From an uncultured Bacillaceae bacterium (GTDB lineage Bacteria; Bacillota; Bacilli; Caldalkalibacillales; Caldalkalibacillaceae), in assembly GCA_937967685.1 (NCBI GenBank), contig CALBTX010000017.1:1-7092 (forward strand): DNA of 7,092 nucleotides, in the 5' to 3' direction. The position numbers and the translations under genes are program-made. Below the pieces are notes generated by a model. That model searched no databases and was not told the origin of the DNA. It was given only the letters and a program-made list of their open reading frames with translations. Positions 4,880-7,092 of the stretch are shown piece after piece. The first letter of the stretch is position 1. Every line of letters begins with the position of its first letter.

Positions 4880-5971
4880 ATGTTGGAGCATATTGAAACA
4901 CCGGCTCTTGTCGTTGATTTAGACAAAATGGAAAACAATTTGCGGAAGATGAAGCAAATCGCCAGGAAAAAGAGGGTGAAATTGCGTCCGCATGTTAAAA
5001 CACACAAAAGTCCGTATATTGCTTTAAAACAGATCGCCTTGGGAGCGGACGGCATTACCGTGGCCACATTAGGCGAGGCGGAGGTGATGCGTCGCCACGG
5101 AATCACCGATATTTTAATTGCCTATCCCATTGTCGGACGAAATAAATTGGCCAGACTCAAACGTCTGGCCGAAGGGGCGGACATGACCGTTTCCTTGGAT
5201 AGTATCGAAGTGGCCAGAGGGATCGACGCCGTGGGAGAAAGTTTGCAAAGAAAGATGCCCGTTTATGTCGAGGTGAATACAGGGCTGAATCGAGTCGGCC
5301 GGCAACCCAATCATGAAACCGTGCAGTTGATCAAAGAGTTACGGCAACTTCCTTATCTGGACATCGTCGGTTTGATGACTCACGGCGGTTATGCCTATAA
5401 AGCAAAGACGGTGGAAGCACTGCAGGAGGCCGCCCGTTCCGAAGGGGAACAGCTGGTGCAAACGAAACATCTGGTCAAAGCAGAACTGGGGCTCGACATC
5501 CCTGAAATCAGTGTCGGTTCAACCCCGACCGCTTTGGCTGATATCGTCGCTTACGGGGTGACGGAGATGCGCCCGGGCACGTATGTGTTTCATGACGCCA
5601 CTTTATACTCGTTAGGTGTGGTCACAGAGGAGGAATGTGCCCTGACCATTTGCACAACGGTCGTCAGCCATCCGGCCCCTCATCGATTCATCGTAGATGC
5701 CGGTTCCAAGACGTTGACGTCGGACAAAGGCGTGTTTACAAAAGGTTACGGTTTGATTAAGCATTCCAAAGAAGTATGGATCAGCTGGTTGTCTGAAGAA
5801 CATGGTGTCGTTGAATTGGAAGGGCCTTCTGCTTACAAAATCGGCGATCAGTTAGAAATTATCCCCAACCATGTCTGTCCGGCCGTCAACCTGGCTGATG
5901 CATTGATCGGTGTCCGAGACGGTCGGTTTGAGCGCATCATCCAAGTCGAAGCACGGGGGAAAAACCAATGA
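4880..5971 (+). CDS. Fold-III PLP enzyme, D-threonine aldolase/D-serine dehydratase family
   Basis: The 363-residue cytosolic protein has an alanine-racemase-type barrel followed by the D-serine dehydratase-like C-terminal domain. The PLP lysine is Lys40 in RPHVKTHKSP; EVNTGLNRVG (131-140), GSTPT (213-217, phosphate contact) and RPGTY (231-235) are further PLP-site motifs. The metal pair is His331 and Cys333 in PNHVCPAVNL. From family knowledge, D-threonine aldolases carry His-x-Asp here and eukaryotic-type D-serine dehydratases carry His-x-Cys with zinc, so lyase or dehydratase activity on a beta-hydroxy D-amino acid is favoured. GGAGG at 4866-4870 is 9 nt before the ATG. The gene lies 51 nt after the permease and overlaps the next gene by ATGA, which indicates one transcript. 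The exact substrate is inferred only; D-threo-3-hydroxyaspartate, D-serine or D-threonine are candidates. Confidence 0.88.
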   Translation: MLEHIETPALVVDLDKMENNLRKMKQIARKKRVKLRPHVKTHKSPYIALKQIALGADGITVATLGEAEVMRRHGITDILIAYPIVGRNKLARLKRLAEGADMTVSLDSIEVARGIDAVGESLQRKMPVYVEVNTGLNRVGRQPNHETVQLIKELRQLPYLDIVGLMTHGGYAYKAKTVEALQEAARSEGEQLVQTKHLVKAELGLDIPEISVGSTPTALADIVAYGVTEMRPGTYVFHDATLYSLGVVTEEECALTICTTVVSHPAPHRFIVDAGSKTLTSDKGVFTKGYGLIKHSKEVWISWLSEEHGVVELEGPSAYKIGDQLEIIPNHVCPAVNLADALIGVRDGRFERIIQVEARGKNQ

Positions 5972-7077
5972 TCCAATTGCATCAACCATTCATTCAGGAA
6001 CGAAACTATGGCTGCCGGATTGAACAGTGGGGCACTTATAAAGGCATGCGCACCATCGTCATGCAAAATGAATTCATTCGGCTTTCGCTTTTGCTTGATA
6101 AAGGGACGGATATTTATGAATTGCTATACAAACCACTGGACATTGACTTTTTATGGCGCTCACCACAGGGTATTCGCCATCCGAACGATATCCCTTCGAT
6201 CAGTAATCCCGAAGGTGTTTTTGCCGATGTTTACCCGGGGGGTTGGCAGGAAGTGTTCCCCTCTGGCAGCGGCCCATCGGTTTATCGAGGTGCCTGGCTC
6301 GGTTTTCACGGAGAGGTGGCTGTTAGTCCTTGGGAATACGAGATCATGATCAACAGACCGGATTTTATTGAAGTGAAGTTGACAACGAGAACGTTGCGCA
6401 CCCCATTTATTTTGGAAAAAAAGATTGCGATATCAGCCCGGGAATCGATGTTCACCATCGATGAACAAGTGCTGAATTACGGCAAGACAGATTTGCATTA
6501 CATGTGGGGCCACCATCCAAGTTTTGGAGGACCGTTTCTCAGCGAGGATTGCATTTTGAACTTGCCTCCGTGTACGGTGTTCACTCACCCGCAAAAAACG
6601 GGAGAGAAGATGAGGTTTTTACCCAGGCAGCAATTTCAGTGGCCTGAAGGTTTAGATGCGGATGGCAATGTGGTCGATCTGCGCCAAATTCCCGGAAAAA
6701 ATCTGGCAGCAGCAGACATGCTTTACGCGGCGGACTATACAGAAGGTTGGTTTGCGCTGACCAATCTGCAAAAAGGGGTGGGGATCGGCATGGTCTGGGA
6801 TGTGTCAGACTATCCTTACATGTGGATTTGGCAGGAATTTGGAGGGACATTGGAGCATCCTTGGTACGGCAATGCGTATACGTTGGCGGTTGAGCCGTTC
6901 ACAAGTTTACCGGGAAAAGGGGAACACGGTTTGCAAGAATCAATCGCCAATGGGACCGCAGCTTTGCTTCGCGCCGGCAGCGTAGTCCGCAAAAAATTAA
7001 AAGTGGTCATTTATGAATCGAAGCATCCCGTGAAGAGAATCGCCTTAAACGGTCAGGTGGAAAGAGACCATGCTTAA
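5968..7077 (+). CDS. DUF4432 aldose 1-epimerase-like protein
   Basis: The 369-residue soluble protein matches the DUF4432 branch of the galactose-mutarotase-like beta-sandwich superfamily, which binds aldoses or related sugars. Visible signs are DKGTDIYEL (44-52) near the N-terminus, the glycine-rich YPGGWQEVFPSG (89-100), FHGEV with His114, WGHHPSFGGPF (180-190) with His182 and His183, and VEPFTS with Glu309. By analogy with mutarotases, one of the central His residues and Glu309 would be acid and base. No signal peptide is visible. The start overlaps the upstream stop as ATGA, with GGGGGA at 5955-5960 as a modest ribosome binding site. Length is normal for the family. Its presence argues that the operon handles a sugar or sugar derivative. 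The activity of this branch is poorly defined, so epimerase, mutarotase or isomerase activity are all possible. Confidence 0.85.
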   Translation: MIQLHQPFIQERNYGCRIEQWGTYKGMRTIVMQNEFIRLSLLLDKGTDIYELLYKPLDIDFLWRSPQGIRHPNDIPSISNPEGVFADVYPGGWQEVFPSGSGPSVYRGAWLGFHGEVAVSPWEYEIMINRPDFIEVKLTTRTLRTPFILEKKIAISARESMFTIDEQVLNYGKTDLHYMWGHHPSFGGPFLSEDCILNLPPCTVFTHPQKTGEKMRFLPRQQFQWPEGLDADGNVVDLRQIPGKNLAAADMLYAADYTEGWFALTNLQKGVGIGMVWDVSDYPYMWIWQEFGGTLEHPWYGNAYTLAVEPFTSLPGKGEHGLQESIANGTAALLRAGSVVRKKLKVVIYESKHPVKRIALNGQVERDHA

Positions 7078-7092
7078 TCAAATGATGTTTGG
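7070..7092 (+). CDS. Start of a further operon gene, cut by the window edge
   Basis: ATG at 7070 begins an open frame reading MLNQMMF before the window ends. It overlaps the DUF4432 stop by 8 nt, the same kind of overlap seen between the M20 gene and the first permease. AGGTGG at 7055-7060 lies 9 nt upstream. In-frame ATGs at 7082 and 7085 are alternative starts. The visible residues do not show a lipoprotein signal, so a solute-binding protein is not indicated. The product is unknown. Confidence 0.5.

Noticed and set aside
4474..5106. Minus-strand open frame of 210 codons
   Set aside because: It covers parts of two well-supported plus-strand genes and their gap, and its translation shows no family motif.

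Overview
The window looks like chromosomal DNA of a Bacillota bacterium of the Bacillales type. The evidence is strong GGAGG-type ribosome binding sites, a TTG start, a classical intrinsic terminator, moderate GC with AT-rich promoter DNA, and tightly packed same-strand genes joined by ATGA overlaps. A thermophilic or alkaliphilic bacillus would fit, but the species cannot be fixed from sequence alone.

Layout. Positions 1-360 hold the 3' end of an unrecognised coiled-coil gene built on a 14-residue repeat, followed by a strong terminator (413-456). Positions 457-818 have no convincing gene. They contain a weak minus-strand open frame, an AT-rich promoter and a cluster of GTTTG/CAAAC inverted repeats that looks like an operator. 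From 819 to the right edge runs one apparent operon, all on the plus strand: an SDR oxidoreductase, an M20 metallopeptidase or deacylase, two CUT1-type (MalF/MalG-like) ABC permeases, a fold-III PLP enzyme of the D-threonine aldolase/D-serine dehydratase family, a DUF4432 aldose-epimerase-like protein, and the first codons of a further gene. No terminator is visible inside this run.

How the genes may work together (inference). The transporter would import a sugar-like or oligosaccharide-sized solute. DUF4432 would act on a sugar anomer, the M20 enzyme would hydrolyse an amide or peptide bond, the PLP enzyme would open a beta-hydroxy D-amino acid, and the SDR would oxidise or reduce an alcohol. 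A conjugate of a sugar and an acylated or amino-acid moiety would fit all five activities. I do not recognise this exact set as a named pathway. The solute-binding protein and the ATPase are not in the window.

The most unusual feature is the number of short tandem repeats at gene ends: a 19-bp duplication across the stop codon of the coiled-coil gene, a seven-unit 19-bp array running from the last SDR codons to the next ribosome binding site, and a 30/33-bp in-frame repeat that gives the first permease a highly charged N-terminal extension. The 19-bp array keeps a small dyad through paired base changes.
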